64,000 nucleotides of DNA, taken from contig NC_008571.1 in NCBI RefSeq assembly GCF_000060345.1, forward strand, positions 992,001 through 1,056,000, given 5' to 3'. Positions within the stretch are counted from its first letter, which is position 1. Each line of letters begins with the position of its first letter. This document shows, piece by piece, positions 31,839-40,732 of this stretch. The translations under genes were made by a program, and so were the position numbers. The notes under the pieces are model-generated. The model did not search any database. It had not been told where the DNA came from and saw nothing but the letters and a program-made list of their open reading frames with translations. The stretch comes from Christiangramia forsetii KT0803. Lineage in GTDB: Bacteria > Bacteroidota > Bacteroidia > Flavobacteriales > Flavobacteriaceae.

Positions 31839-32567
31839 TTATTTTAGATATTCTACATCTATATTTTCATTGTGGTGATGAATAATGATCTTTTCCACTT
31901 CCGTATGGTTATGAAATATACTAATGCTGTAATTTGAATGTTTCTCACCTTTAATATTCAGATCATCGTAACCTCGTAAAAGTACTTTGTTATTGCTTAT
32001 CTGTACAACTTCCATTTGCTTAGGAGACATTTCTACTTTCTTACCCCATAGAAAACTCATCCCATTAATAAAAAAGCTAGTAACGGAATAACCTTTTTTC
32101 CCCTCAATATTAGGCTCTATCTTAATAGCTCTTTTTTCTCCGGAATAAGATTCTGATATATTCTGATCTTTCGAATGAATATAGTGGCGGGAAGATTTAA
32201 AATATATATCTGAAATATCAAATACTGAAAGTGTATTCCCGGATTTTTCAATTTTGATTCCGGCATTCTCAAATACAGTGAATAATACTTTGATCTCTTC
32301 CTTATCCATTTCTCCATCAGCGTAAGCCATTTCGTGCAATATAATAGCCAGGGAATGCTTTTTAGCTGTGCCCATATTTTCGAGGATCCCGTTTGCCTGT
32401 TTCACGTTGAATTTACGCGCCTCTTCCACAAAATCTGAATCGAAGTTTAGAAGTTCCATGAGTTGACCCAGGTATGCCATTTCTGCATTTGCAACTTTGT
32501 TATCGGCAAGGATCACTCTATCAATAGCCTTTACAATCGCTAATTTTTCGGCAAGGTTAAATTCCAT
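31839..32567 (-). CDS. TerB-like domain protein
   Basis: 242 aa, cytosolic. The N-terminal about 100 residues match a TerB-like all-helical domain with two paired repeats: AIVKAIDRVILADNKVANAEMAYLGQL and LAIILHEMAYADGEMDKEEIKVLF, each with the acidic D-x-[KE]-x-x-x-E turn. TerB domains bind metal in tellurite-resistance and envelope-stress systems. The C-terminal half (110-242) is beta-rich and unassigned (KGYSVTSFFINGMSF; KVLLRGYDDLNIKG). It marks the border of the chromosomal backbone beside the recombinase. Confidence 0.7.
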   Translation of the reverse strand: MEFNLAEKLAIVKAIDRVILADNKVANAEMAYLGQLMELLNFDSDFVEEARKFNVKQANGILENMGTAKKHSLAIILHEMAYADGEMDKEEIKVLFTVFENAGIKIEKSGNTLSVFDISDIYFKSSRHYIHSKDQNISESYSGEKRAIKIEPNIEGKKGYSVTSFFINGMSFLWGKKVEMSPKQMEVVQISNNKVLLRGYDDLNIKGEKHSNYSISIFHNHTEVEKIIIHHHNENIDVEYLK

Positions 32568-32891
32568 TGATATTTTTCAGTTATAAATAAATCAATTAAA
32601 TATACTGAAAATCAATAAATTAAGATCTTTTGTTCGTGTGTTTTGTTTGAGTTATGAAATGAAATTATAGAGGGTATTAGATAGTTTCATATTCAAATAT
32701 TTATTAGACCTGTGCATGGCAGGGGGAGTGAAGTCAAAACCTAAATCTACTTGACCAATAGTTCTCGACTGAGGTCGAACTGATAGTTGGCTAATTTTTA
32801 AGGCCTTCTAAATCAGTTTTTTATAAATTTAAAATTATACGCACTTAACAACTGATCTCTACGTTATTAACTTCATTTTTGAATATAAAAA
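32568..32891. other. Intergenic region with degenerate interspersed repeat
   Basis: No gene seen. About 32713-32835 resembles 39876-39985: both contain g(a/c)gaagtc-aaacct, gac(c/t)aatagttct, a gattgaactga-like block and a final aatcagttttttataa. This is a diverged copy of a short chromosomal repeat. Confidence 0.6.
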
Positions 32892-32914
32892 AACCGGAAC
32901 ATTTTGTTCCGGTT
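32892..32914 (-). terminator. Rho-independent terminator of the aldehyde dehydrogenase gene
   Basis: Stem aaccggaac with gttccggtt and loop attt; on the minus strand it is followed by a T-run. It stands 24 bp after the stop codon at 32938. Confidence 0.85.
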
Positions 32915-32937
32915 GGGATATTCTTATTTAAGGCGTA

Positions 32938-34320
32938 CTAAGCTAGCATAATGGCTTTTACATTTACAAACTCATGTAAACCAAATCCGCCGTGCTCTCT
33001 GCCGTAACCAGAATCTTTCACCCCTCCAAAAGGCATATTAGGCTTGGCTAATCCAAAGGAATTGATAAACACCATTCCGGTATCAAAATGATATTTAGCA
33101 AGTTCCCTTGCTTTTTCTTCATCCTTAGAGAAAATTCCACCACCAAGGCCAAATCTACTGCTGTTTGCAATATCCATAGCATCTTTGGCATCTTTAGCTT
33201 TAATTAAAGAAGCTACGGGGCCAAATAGTTCATCATCGTAAGCCGGCATTCCGGGTTTAAGTTCATCGAGAATGGTTGCCGGATAAAAGAACCCATCACC
33301 ATCTGGTTTTTTACCCCCACATAGAATTTTAGCTCCTTTTTTCACACTTTCTTCAACCTGTTCATGCAATTCATCTCTAAGATCTTTTCGCGCCATTGGG
33401 CCAATATCACTATCTTCTTTGGTAGGATCACCAGCTTTTATCTGTGACATTTGCTCTACAAAGGCTTCTTTAAATTTATCGTAAACTTTATCTACTACAA
33501 TAAAACGTTTTGCAGCAACACAGGTTTCTCCATTATTATATAATCTTCCCTCAACGCAGGTTTTTACGGCTAAATCTATATCGGCATCTTCCAAGACGAT
33601 ATAAGCATCATTACTACCCAGTTCAAGTACCGTTTTCTTTAGATTTTCACCAGCCTTTTTTCCAATGATCTTACCCGCATCAGGACTTCCTGTAAGGGTA
33701 ACACCACGTACCAGTTTATTTTCTATTACCGAATCACTTTGGTCATGTGAAATAAGTAATACTTTGAAAAGATTTTCAGGAAGCCCGGCTTCAATATAAA
33801 TTTTTTCAAGTAAGAGTGCACTTCCAGTTACATTTTCAGCATGCTTTAAAAGAACTCCATTTCCAGCCATTAAATTTGCAATGGAATAACGAACTACCTG
33901 GTAAGCTGGGAAATTCCAGGGTTGTATTCCGTAGATAACTCCTATAGGAGAATAGCTTATATAACCTTTACCACCTTCCGGCAATTCGCGCTCCTCATCT
34001 TTTAAGCTTTCCGGGCCATTCTTAGCGGTATAATCACAAATTCCTGAACATAATTCAACTTCCTGCTCCCCTTGCTTTAAAAGCTTCCCCATTTCACTGG
34101 TCATAAGTTTTACAAGCTCATCTTTATGCTCGTCCAACTTTTTCCCAATATTAGCAATTACTTTTCCACGCTCTTCCGCAGATTTATTTTTCCATTCTAG
34201 AAATGCTTCATGGCAGGCTTTAACTGCTGAATTCATCTCATCATTCGTCATGGTCTTATACTCCTTAAGCGTTTTACCGGTGGTTGGATCTATTGTTTTC
34301 ATCATTTTTTCTTCTGACAT
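32938..34320 (-). CDS. NAD(P)-dependent aldehyde dehydrogenase (succinate-semialdehyde type)
   Basis: 460 aa from the ATG at 34320; an upstream ATG at 34341 adds seven basic residues and is less like the family start. The pattern is that of class I ALDH: substrate and NAD site PWNFPAYQVVRYSIANLMAGNG, catalytic general base Glu in VLELGSNDAY, and nucleophile Cys in NNGETCVAAKRF. It ends MPFGGVKDSGYGREHG. The closest group is GabD-like SSADH, oxidising semialdehydes to acids. It is transcribed alone, divergently from the Crp/Fnr gene, with its own terminator. Confidence 0.88.
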   Translation of the reverse strand: MSEEKMMKTIDPTTGKTLKEYKTMTNDEMNSAVKACHEAFLEWKNKSAEERGKVIANIGKKLDEHKDELVKLMTSEMGKLLKQGEQEVELCSGICDYTAKNGPESLKDEERELPEGGKGYISYSPIGVIYGIQPWNFPAYQVVRYSIANLMAGNGVLLKHAENVTGSALLLEKIYIEAGLPENLFKVLLISHDQSDSVIENKLVRGVTLTGSPDAGKIIGKKAGENLKKTVLELGSNDAYIVLEDADIDLAVKTCVEGRLYNNGETCVAAKRFIVVDKVYDKFKEAFVEQMSQIKAGDPTKEDSDIGPMARKDLRDELHEQVEESVKKGAKILCGGKKPDGDGFFYPATILDELKPGMPAYDDELFGPVASLIKAKDAKDAMDIANSSRFGLGGGIFSKDEEKARELAKYHFDTGMVFINSFGLAKPNMPFGGVKDSGYGREHGGFGLHEFVNVKAIMLA

Positions 34321-34547
34321 AATTTTTCTTTTAATTAGCAATATTTTTCTTCGAATAAAGATAGACAGAATACAAGCCCTTATATAATAATGGCTTGTTA
34401 AACAAAGCTTGAAAATGATTGATTCTAATTAAAGTTTTCGTAAAATTCTGAATCCTTAGTTGTAGGACGAATCTTATTAATCCTACCATACCGCTAGGTT
34501 TTCTTCTTGATTTTTCTTCCTAATTTTACTGTTCAAAATAAGGAGCC

Positions 34548-35180
34548 ATGCGTACTGAACTGGAAGAGGCCTACGGATTTCTCTTCGATAAAGAATTGAT
34601 TAACGAGATCGCTGAAAGTGGTACTATTAAAAAGGCGGCTGCGGGTGTGAGGATTATTGAAATTGGAGATTATGTCACGGTAATGCCTCTACTGTTGGAT
34701 GGAGCTATCAAAATACTTAGGGAAGATAATGACGGTAACGAACTATTAATTTATTTTCTCGAACGTGGTGATACCTGTGCAATGACTCTTAATTGCTGTT
34801 TGGGACGAACTAAAAGCGAAATACGCGCAGTAGCAGAGAATGACACTACTCTTATTATGATTCCAATTTCTAAAATGGAGGAGTGGACCGCAAAATATAA
34901 ATCCTGGCGAAATTTTGTTTTTGAATCGTATCATACTAGACTTTCGGAAATGCTTGATACCATTGATACTATTGCGTTTTTAAATATGGATGAAAGACTG
35001 ATGAGATATCTTCGGGACAAAGGAAAAGTGAATTCGAATGAAATCATCCAGAGTACGCATCAGGAAATTGCTTACGATCTCAATACTTCCCGTGTGGTGG
35101 TTTCCAGGTTGCTTAAAAAGCTTGAAAATGAAGGAAAGATATCTCTAAAACGTAATAATATAACGGTCATAGATCTTTAA
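34548..35180 (+). CDS. Crp/Fnr-family transcriptional regulator with Cys cluster
   Basis: 210 aa. The cNMP-like sensor domain is at 10-115 and the C-terminal winged helix at about 145-205, with recognition helix TSRVVVSRLLKKLENEG at 180-196. The sensor holds three cysteines, C77, C83 and C84, in GDTCAMTLNCCLG; there is no four-Cys Fe-S pattern as in Fnr and no clear cNMP-binding arginine site. It is preceded by AGGAG 8 bp before ATG. Neighbouring genes carry a shared GTAAC-N4-GTTAC operator, so this is the likely regulator. Cys-based sensing of sulfide or persulfide is inferred. Confidence 0.85.
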   Translation: MRTELEEAYGFLFDKELINEIAESGTIKKAAAGVRIIEIGDYVTVMPLLLDGAIKILREDNDGNELLIYFLERGDTCAMTLNCCLGRTKSEIRAVAENDTTLIMIPISKMEEWTAKYKSWRNFVFESYHTRLSEMLDTIDTIAFLNMDERLMRYLRDKGKVNSNEIIQSTHQEIAYDLNTSRVVVSRLLKKLENEGKISLKRNNITVIDL

Positions 35181-35189
35181 AACATCTCT

Positions 35190-35233
35190 GTAACACTTGT
35201 TACTGTGGGCATTTATACAACGAGATACTTTTG
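35190..35233 (+). promoter_or_regulatory. Operator GTAACACTTGTTAC and -7 box for TauE gene
   Basis: Perfect palindromic arms gtaac/gttac at 35190-35203, and a TAnnTTTG -7 box tacttttg at 35226-35233. The distance from operator start to -7 start is 36 bp, as at 44383 and 52033. The -7 box precedes the ATG at 35252 by 26 bp, which fixes that start. Confidence 0.82.
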
Positions 35234-35251
35234 CTCCAAATAAATATTGAA

Positions 35252-36052
35252 ATGGATATACTGGAAATTCTGGGTTATTTTGGAGCATTACTTATAGGAG
35301 TCGTTTTAGGATTAATTGGCGGCGGAGGCTCTATACTTACAGTTCCGGTACTGGTATATCTTATGGCAATTAATCCTGTTACTGCAACGGCCTATTCTTT
35401 GTTCGTAGTGGGGTCTTCTTCACTGGTAGGAGCTATCAGAAATATCCCTAAGAAACTTATAGACTTTAGAACGGCCATCGTTTTTGCAATTCCTGCTTTT
35501 ATTGCGGTTTATCTAACCAGAAAATTTTTGGTGCCGGCGATACCTGAAGAGATTTTTTCCATTTTCGGTTTAATGATCACCAAAAATATTGGGATCATGT
35601 TATTCTTTGCGATTATTATGGTGATTGCTTCCATATCGATGATTAGCGAAAAAGAAAGTACTCAGAATACCGAAGAGGATAAAGTAAGCTATAACTATCC
35701 TTTAATAATTATCGAGGGTTTGGTGGTAGGTTTGCTTACTGGAATTGTTGGAGCAGGTGGCGGATTTCTTATTATTCCCGCTTTGGTTATTCTTGCAAAA
35801 CTACCAATGAAAAAAGCTGTGGCTACTTCTCTTATGATCATAGCTGTAAAATCACTTATTGGCTTTATTGGTGATGTTGAAAATATAGAAATCGACTGGA
35901 AATTCTTATTGATCTTTACAGGGATATCTATAGGTGGTATCTGGCTTGGTGTTTATCTAAATAACTTTATAAATGGTAAGAAACTTAAAAAAGGTTTCGG
36001 CTGGTTTGTCCTGCTTATGGGTATTTATATTATTTGGAGTGAATTATTCTAA
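35252..36052 (+). CDS. Sulfite exporter TauE/SafE-family permease
   Basis: 266 aa from ATG 35252; an upstream TTG at 35231 lies inside the -7 box and is rejected. About eight membrane helices in two repeats. Each repeat starts with the family glycine motif: LGLIGGGGSILTVPVLVY at about 20-37 and LLTGIVGAGGGFLIIPALVI at about 167-186. TauE/SafE proteins move sulfite, sulfoacetate or other sulfur or organic anions; thiosulfate or sulfite is likely here given the regulon. It lies directly downstream of the Crp/Fnr gene but has its own operator promoter. Confidence 0.88.
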   Translation: MDILEILGYFGALLIGVVLGLIGGGGSILTVPVLVYLMAINPVTATAYSLFVVGSSSLVGAIRNIPKKLIDFRTAIVFAIPAFIAVYLTRKFLVPAIPEEIFSIFGLMITKNIGIMLFFAIIMVIASISMISEKESTQNTEEDKVSYNYPLIIIEGLVVGLLTGIVGAGGGFLIIPALVILAKLPMKKAVATSLMIIAVKSLIGFIGDVENIEIDWKFLLIFTGISIGGIWLGVYLNNFINGKKLKKGFGWFVLLMGIYIIWSELF

Positions 36053-36560
36053 AAGTAGGGAGCACAGTTAATTTTTGTGATCATAAAGCCACTAAGATTC
36101 AGGTATTTAGTGTATTTTTATGATTAGCGGAAATTAATAAATTTCCAATCCCCCCTGGTATTTAAAAATAGTGTTCTGCTTTAGTTACACTTATTATAAA
36201 AGTTCATTTATAAATTTTTATCCGGATTTCTGAGCAATGTTTTTCAGGAGTGATGGTTGGGGGGAAACAAATGCACGTAAACTCTGCGTTGCAACCGCAT
36301 AAACCTTATCCTCAATAGAAGCTGAAAGTATTTTGGGTTATGGCTTCGTTTAGAATGGTTATACCGCTCAGTTATCCGGATATTTATTAACGTTTTATTC
36401 AATATTTTTCTATTAATCTCCAGTTCTTAATATTTCAAAATCTTTGAAATTAATCATGGGTGAATGGAACCAAAACTCTAATTTTCCTTAAATTTATAAG
36501 CCGAAAGAACAGTGTGATTTTAGCGATTGCTGAAAATTCACCAAAGAAAAACTTCCCTTG
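36053..36560. other. Intergenic region upstream of cydA
   Basis: About 500 bp. I see no ORF, hairpin terminator or repeat that I can support. It presumably holds the cydAB promoter, but I find neither the GTAAC-N4-GTTAC operator nor a clear -33/-7 pair. Confidence 0.4.
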
Positions 36561-37862
36561 ATGGAAAACCTCGATTACGCCAGACTCCAAATGGCTTTTA
36601 CCCTCGGATTTCATATAATATTTGCCTGTATTGGTATGGTCATGCCTTTTTTTATGGTGGTTTCCCATAAGAAATGGCTGAATACCCGGAACCCGATTTA
36701 TTTGGATCTTACAAAGGCATGGCAAAGGGGAGTAGCAATTTTCTTTGTTACCGGAGCTGTTTCCGGGACTGCACTTTCTTTTGAACTGGGAATGCTCTGG
36801 CCGGAATTCATGAAACATGCAGGTCCTGTAATTGGAATGCCATTTTCCCTGGAAGGTGCGGCTTTCTTTGTTGAGGCGATTGCCCTAGGCTTTTACCTTT
36901 ATGGATGGAAGAAACTCCCTGAAACCTTTCATTGGATTACAGGGATAATAATTGGGATTTCAGGCGTACTATCGGGAATACTGGTAGTATCAGCAAATGC
37001 CTGGATGAATGCACCCACAGGTTTTGACGTCATAAATGGTGAATATGTGAATATAGATCCAGTAGCCGCATTCCTGAATGATGCCTGGTTTACGCAGGCT
37101 TTGCATATGACTTTAGCTGCCTTTGCTGCTACAGGTTTTGCCGTAGCAGGGATTCATGCGTTTCAAATTCTTAGAAATAATAGGCCAGAACTCCATAAAA
37201 AAGCCTTTAAAATTGCCATATTTTTTGGAGCGGTGGCTGCCTTGCTTCAACCAATTAGCGGAGATATTTCAGCAAAAGATGTTGCAGAGCGGCAACCAAT
37301 AAAACTTGCGGCTATGGAGGCTCATTATGAAACTGAAAAAGGAGCTCCTTTATTTATTGGTGGGATTGTAGATGAAGAGAAAAAAGAAGTATCCCATAAA
37401 ATTGAAATTCCAAAAGCACTTTCTTTTCTGGCATTTGGTGATTTTGATGCGGAAGTGAAAGGCTTAAATGATTTTCCTGAAGAGAATTTACCACCGGTTT
37501 CTATAGTTCATTATGCTTTTCAAACTATGGTAGGTATAGGCTCTCTACTTATTCTGGCGGCACTTATCTATTTTATAAGTCTGAAGAAAAAAAGCTGGAT
37601 GACTAAAAGAATTTATTGGTGGCTGTTTGCTTTACTGAGTCCTTTAGGATTTGTAGCGGTAGAAGCCGGTTGGATAGTTACCGAAGTTGGTAGGCAGCCC
37701 TGGATCGTTTACAATATTATGCGTACCTCTGAAGCTGTGACTCCAATGCCGGGATTAAAATATAGCTTTTATCTCTATGTAGCCGTGTATATTATTTTAG
37801 CAATTACAGTAGCCTGGCTAATGAGCAGGCAGATAAAGGTGCTTAACAATCCAACAGAATAA
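36561..37862 (+). CDS. cydA: Cytochrome bd quinol oxidase subunit I
   Basis: 433 aa from ATG 36561 (the TTG at 36558 is less likely). Nine membrane helices. Heme ligands visible: H18 (LGFHIIFACIG) for heme b595/d, H in WFTQALHMTLA for b558, and the loop GDISAKDVAERQP with the E-A-H-Y region of the quinol site (KLAAMEAHYET). The Q-loop is short, as in S-type or cyanide-insensitive oxidases. It reduces O2 to water with quinol, with high affinity, in the inner membrane. It is followed by cydB after 2 bp. Confidence 0.93.
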   Translation: MENLDYARLQMAFTLGFHIIFACIGMVMPFFMVVSHKKWLNTRNPIYLDLTKAWQRGVAIFFVTGAVSGTALSFELGMLWPEFMKHAGPVIGMPFSLEGAAFFVEAIALGFYLYGWKKLPETFHWITGIIIGISGVLSGILVVSANAWMNAPTGFDVINGEYVNIDPVAAFLNDAWFTQALHMTLAAFAATGFAVAGIHAFQILRNNRPELHKKAFKIAIFFGAVAALLQPISGDISAKDVAERQPIKLAAMEAHYETEKGAPLFIGGIVDEEKKEVSHKIEIPKALSFLAFGDFDAEVKGLNDFPEENLPPVSIVHYAFQTMVGIGSLLILAALIYFISLKKKSWMTKRIYWWLFALLSPLGFVAVEAGWIVTEVGRQPWIVYNIMRTSEAVTPMPGLKYSFYLYVAVYIILAITVAWLMSRQIKVLNNPTE

Positions 37863-37864
37863 TT

Positions 37865-38890
37865 ATGCTATACGTTGTTTTATTCTTCACATTTTTTTCG
37901 CTGTTTTTGTATGTACTACTTGGAGGTGCCGATTTTGGGGCAGGTATCGTAGAATTGTTCTCATCTCGAGAGAACAAAAAACTAAATAGAGACACTGTTT
38001 ATAATGTGATAGGACCGGTATGGGAAGCGAATCACATTTGGCTAATTATTCTTATCGTGATTCTTTGGATCGCTTTCCCAGGATATTTCAATATCATCAT
38101 AATATACCTGCACATACCTTTAACACTGGTACTGCTGGGAATCACCATGCGTGGCGTAGCCTTTATTTTCAGGCATTATGATGCCGTAGTAGATAAATCT
38201 CAGGACTGGTATAATCATATGTTTAGAATTTCCAGTTTAATAACGCCAATCTTTCTTGGAATGTCTTTCGGTGCTTTGATTAGTGGAAAGATTATGGTTA
38301 CCAATGATTATTCTGAAACAACTTTTCCGGAGATATTTATGGATCCATGGCTTAATATTTTCACTTTTCTAACCGGGCTATTTTACGCCTCTTTATGTGC
38401 TTTCCTGGCTTCCACTTTATTAATTGGGGAAACAACAGGAGACATAAGAAAAATGTATAGCAGAAAATCTGCGATTTTTACGGTGGTGCTTGTGGTTATT
38501 GGGGGGACGGTACTAGGGTATGGATACCTTACGGAGATGGTTTTTGTAGAAGATTTTCTTCATAATTGGGTTTCGCTTATCGCAGTAGGGCTATCAGGTT
38601 TAATACTAATTCCGCTATGGCGAGCTATCAGGAATCAACACAGATTACTTACCCGAATTTTTGCGGGTATGCAAATACTACTGGTGATATTCGCTGCTGT
38701 ATATACCCATTTTCCAAATCTCATTATTACCCAAACCGGGGAAGTGAATATGCTTGCAGGAGTGGCGCCAGATTCTGTTATAAAAGTTTTGGGAATTTCC
38801 CTGATCATTGGAGGAGGAATCATTTTACCAGGGTTGTTTCATCTGATGAAATCATTTAATATGATTAAACTTCCGTCAAGATCTTCATAA
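37865..38890 (+). CDS. cydB: Cytochrome bd quinol oxidase subunit II
   Basis: 341 aa with eight membrane helices. The N-terminal family motif LLGGADFGAGIVELFSS and the conserved GPVWEANHIWLIILIVILW segment are clear. It pairs with CydA in the bd oxidase complex and gives structural support without hemes. The 2-bp gap to cydA means one transcript. No cydX-like small gene is seen immediately after; the next gene is a lipoprotein at 39011. Confidence 0.93.
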   Translation: MLYVVLFFTFFSLFLYVLLGGADFGAGIVELFSSRENKKLNRDTVYNVIGPVWEANHIWLIILIVILWIAFPGYFNIIIIYLHIPLTLVLLGITMRGVAFIFRHYDAVVDKSQDWYNHMFRISSLITPIFLGMSFGALISGKIMVTNDYSETTFPEIFMDPWLNIFTFLTGLFYASLCAFLASTLLIGETTGDIRKMYSRKSAIFTVVLVVIGGTVLGYGYLTEMVFVEDFLHNWVSLIAVGLSGLILIPLWRAIRNQHRLLTRIFAGMQILLVIFAAVYTHFPNLIITQTGEVNMLAGVAPDSVIKVLGISLIIGGGIILPGLFHLMKSFNMIKLPSRSS

Positions 38891-39010
38891 GAGTGATAAT
38901 TCACTTTTTGAATAAGATTCCTAAAAAAGGCTTAAAGCTTTGTTTAACTTTGTGTAAACCTACTTTTTTGGGTATTTTCAATTTTGAAAACTAAATTTAA
39001 TCAGAATATT

Positions 39011-39325
39011 ATGAAATCAATTATTAAAAAAGGACTCTTTTTAAGTACTTTAATTTTGTTTATCGCCTGTGGAGAAAGTACCGATGTGGTAGAATCTGGA
39101 ACTTACCAGGGAACTATTAAGAAAGTTGAAGCTGAAAAAACCGAAATCTATGTTTCTACAGATGATGATAAAACATTAGAGCTCTATTTCACTGAAACTA
39201 CCAGTCTTATGAGAAACGGGAGTGAAGTAGATTTTTCAGAATTAGAAAAAGGACAGAAGGTAGAAGTTGAAGTGGAAAAAAATGGAAAAAGACTGGATCC
39301 TATTTCAGTTAAGATAATGGAATAA
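39011..39325 (+). CDS. Small lipoprotein
   Basis: 104 aa from ATG 39011, with lipobox LFIAC (C19). The mature domain is a small OB-like beta barrel: SGTYQGTIKKVEAEKTEIYVSTDDDKTLELYF, then LMRNGSEVDFSELEKGQKVEVEV (seen in shorter parts such as FSELEKGQKVEVEVEKNGK). This resembles DUF5666-type domains. It stands 2 bp before the DUF2231 gene, so the two form a unit. Its function is not known. An upstream TTG at 38984 lies outside the signal peptide and is rejected. Confidence 0.8.
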   Translation: MKSIIKKGLFLSTLILFIACGESTDVVESGTYQGTIKKVEAEKTEIYVSTDDDKTLELYFTETTSLMRNGSEVDFSELEKGQKVEVEVEKNGKRLDPISVKIME

Positions 39326-39327
39326 TA

Positions 39328-39813
39328 ATGACAGAATTACCAGATTTTTGGCGGACAGAGGTGTTTCATCCTCTGTCCGTTCATTTTCCAATAGTTTTGT
39401 TGCTCATGGCAACGCTTTTCAAATTGATTGGGCTTTGGTCTTCAAAAATCACCTGGGACCACGGGGGAAGACTAATGCTGCTTTTAGGGGTGATTGGTAT
39501 CTGGATATCGATCTATACCGGAGATCTCGCTGATGGAATCGTGGCAAGACAGCTCTGCGATCCTACAATTCTTAAGGATCATGAAAATCATGCTTATACC
39601 ACGGCATGGATCTTTACAGCTGCATTGGTACTGGAATTATTAATGCGATATATAGATATTATTAAAACCAGAATTGTCTCGGTTATCCTGGTATTATTGA
39701 TGCTTTTTGGAACGGGGATGTTAATGTACGTGGGTCATTTAGGAGCTGAACTGGTGTATCAACAGGCGGCAGGAGTAAATATACCTTCGGGCGATTGCGC
39801 AGAATTTGAGTAA
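39328..39813 (+). CDS. DUF2231-family membrane protein
   Basis: 161 aa with four membrane helices. It starts with the family signature FHPLSVHFPIVLLLMATLF (His pair on helix 1), and includes GVIGIWISIYTGDLADGIV and a final GHLGAELVYQQAAGV with another His. Conserved membrane histidines suggest heme or quinone contact, as in the cytochrome-related DUF2231 family. Not experimentally defined. Probably co-transcribed with the lipoprotein gene upstream (2-bp gap) and possibly with cydAB. Confidence 0.82.
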   Translation: MTELPDFWRTEVFHPLSVHFPIVLLLMATLFKLIGLWSSKITWDHGGRLMLLLGVIGIWISIYTGDLADGIVARQLCDPTILKDHENHAYTTAWIFTAALVLELLMRYIDIIKTRIVSVILVLLMLFGTGMLMYVGHLGAELVYQQAAGVNIPSGDCAEFE

Positions 39814-40046
39814 AGCTTAAATGAATAGAAGTAAGGAGATTATTACCTGTTTAAAAGCTAATAATGTTGTTGTTTGTCAGGTTGAGCGAAGTCGAAACCT
39901 AACTGTATCTGACTAATAGTTCTTAATTGCGATTGAACTGACAAAAGAGTTATTTTTCTGACCTTCATAATCAGTTTTTTATAACTTTAAAATGGAATAT
40001 AGTTAACTACAGACCTCAATAATGTTATTTTAGAATTAGAACAATC
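39814..40046. repeat. Interspersed chromosomal repeat
   Basis: Block ggttgagcgaagtcgaaacct then ctgactaatagttct, gattgaactgaca and aatcagttttttataa at 39876-39985. A diverged copy is at 32713-32835. REP-like elements of this kind occur between genes in Flavobacteria. Confidence 0.65.
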
Positions 40047-40661
40047 ATGAAAGATCTTAAAACTCACTGGGAAAATATCTATTCAAAAAAAGAATTTGAA
40101 GAGACGAGCTGGTTTCAGAAGAAACCGGAACTTTCCTTAAGTATTATTCAATCCCTGGGACTTTCAAAAAAAGCTTCCATTGTGGATATTGGTGGAGGGA
40201 ATAGTTATTTAGTAGACCACCTTTTAGAACTGGACTATGAGAATGTAAGTGTTTTAGATATTTCTGAAACGGCAATAGAAACTGCACAGTCCAGACTGGG
40301 AGAAAAATCTCGAAAGGTACAGTGGATCTCTAGTGATGTCACTAAACATGATTTTGAACAAAGCTTTGAGGTATGGCACGATCGTGCAGCTTTTCATTTT
40401 TTAACCGAAGATAATCAGGTAGAACGCTATATTTCTAAACTCAATAATTGCTTAAAATCTGGCGGCTATTTTATTTTAGCCACTTTTTCTGAAGAGGGCC
40501 CTGATAAATGCAGTGGTATTGAAGTTAGAAAATATTCTACCGAAGAAATGCAGCAATTATTTGAAAAGGATTTTGAGGTTGTGCGTTTAGAAAATCTTGA
40601 TCACAAAACACCCTGGGATGCGGTACAGAATTTTACTTTCGGACTTTTCAGAAGAAAGTAA
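40047..40661 (+). CDS. Class I SAM-dependent methyltransferase
   Basis: 204 aa, cytosolic. SAM-binding motif I is VDIGGGNSYLVDHLLEL at about 47-63, with acidic loop VLDISETAIETAQSRL at about 70-85, and the motif ISSDVTKHDFEQSF. Residues WHDRAAFHFLTED form the family's post-II motif. This resembles thiopurine/TehB-like methyltransferases, small detoxifying enzymes; the acceptor is unknown. Single gene, with the SDR gene following after about 70 bp. Confidence 0.85.
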   Translation: MKDLKTHWENIYSKKEFEETSWFQKKPELSLSIIQSLGLSKKASIVDIGGGNSYLVDHLLELDYENVSVLDISETAIETAQSRLGEKSRKVQWISSDVTKHDFEQSFEVWHDRAAFHFLTEDNQVERYISKLNNCLKSGGYFILATFSEEGPDKCSGIEVRKYSTEEMQQLFEKDFEVVRLENLDHKTPWDAVQNFTFGLFRRK

Positions 40662-40732
40662 GGGTGAGATTAGCAATTTTAAAGTGATTATTTTTAAAAG
40701 CTCTATTTTTAAACTCATTCAAAAATGAGCAT

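Noticed and set aside
35231-35251. Start of the TauE gene at TTG 35231
   Set aside because: It overlaps the -7 box at 35226-35233, and the promoter geometry shared with two other operons points to ATG 35252.
36053-36560. Shared GTAAC-N4-GTTAC operator upstream of cydAB
   Set aside because: I looked for it, since a redox-linked regulator could control cydAB, but only unpaired half-like sequences are present.
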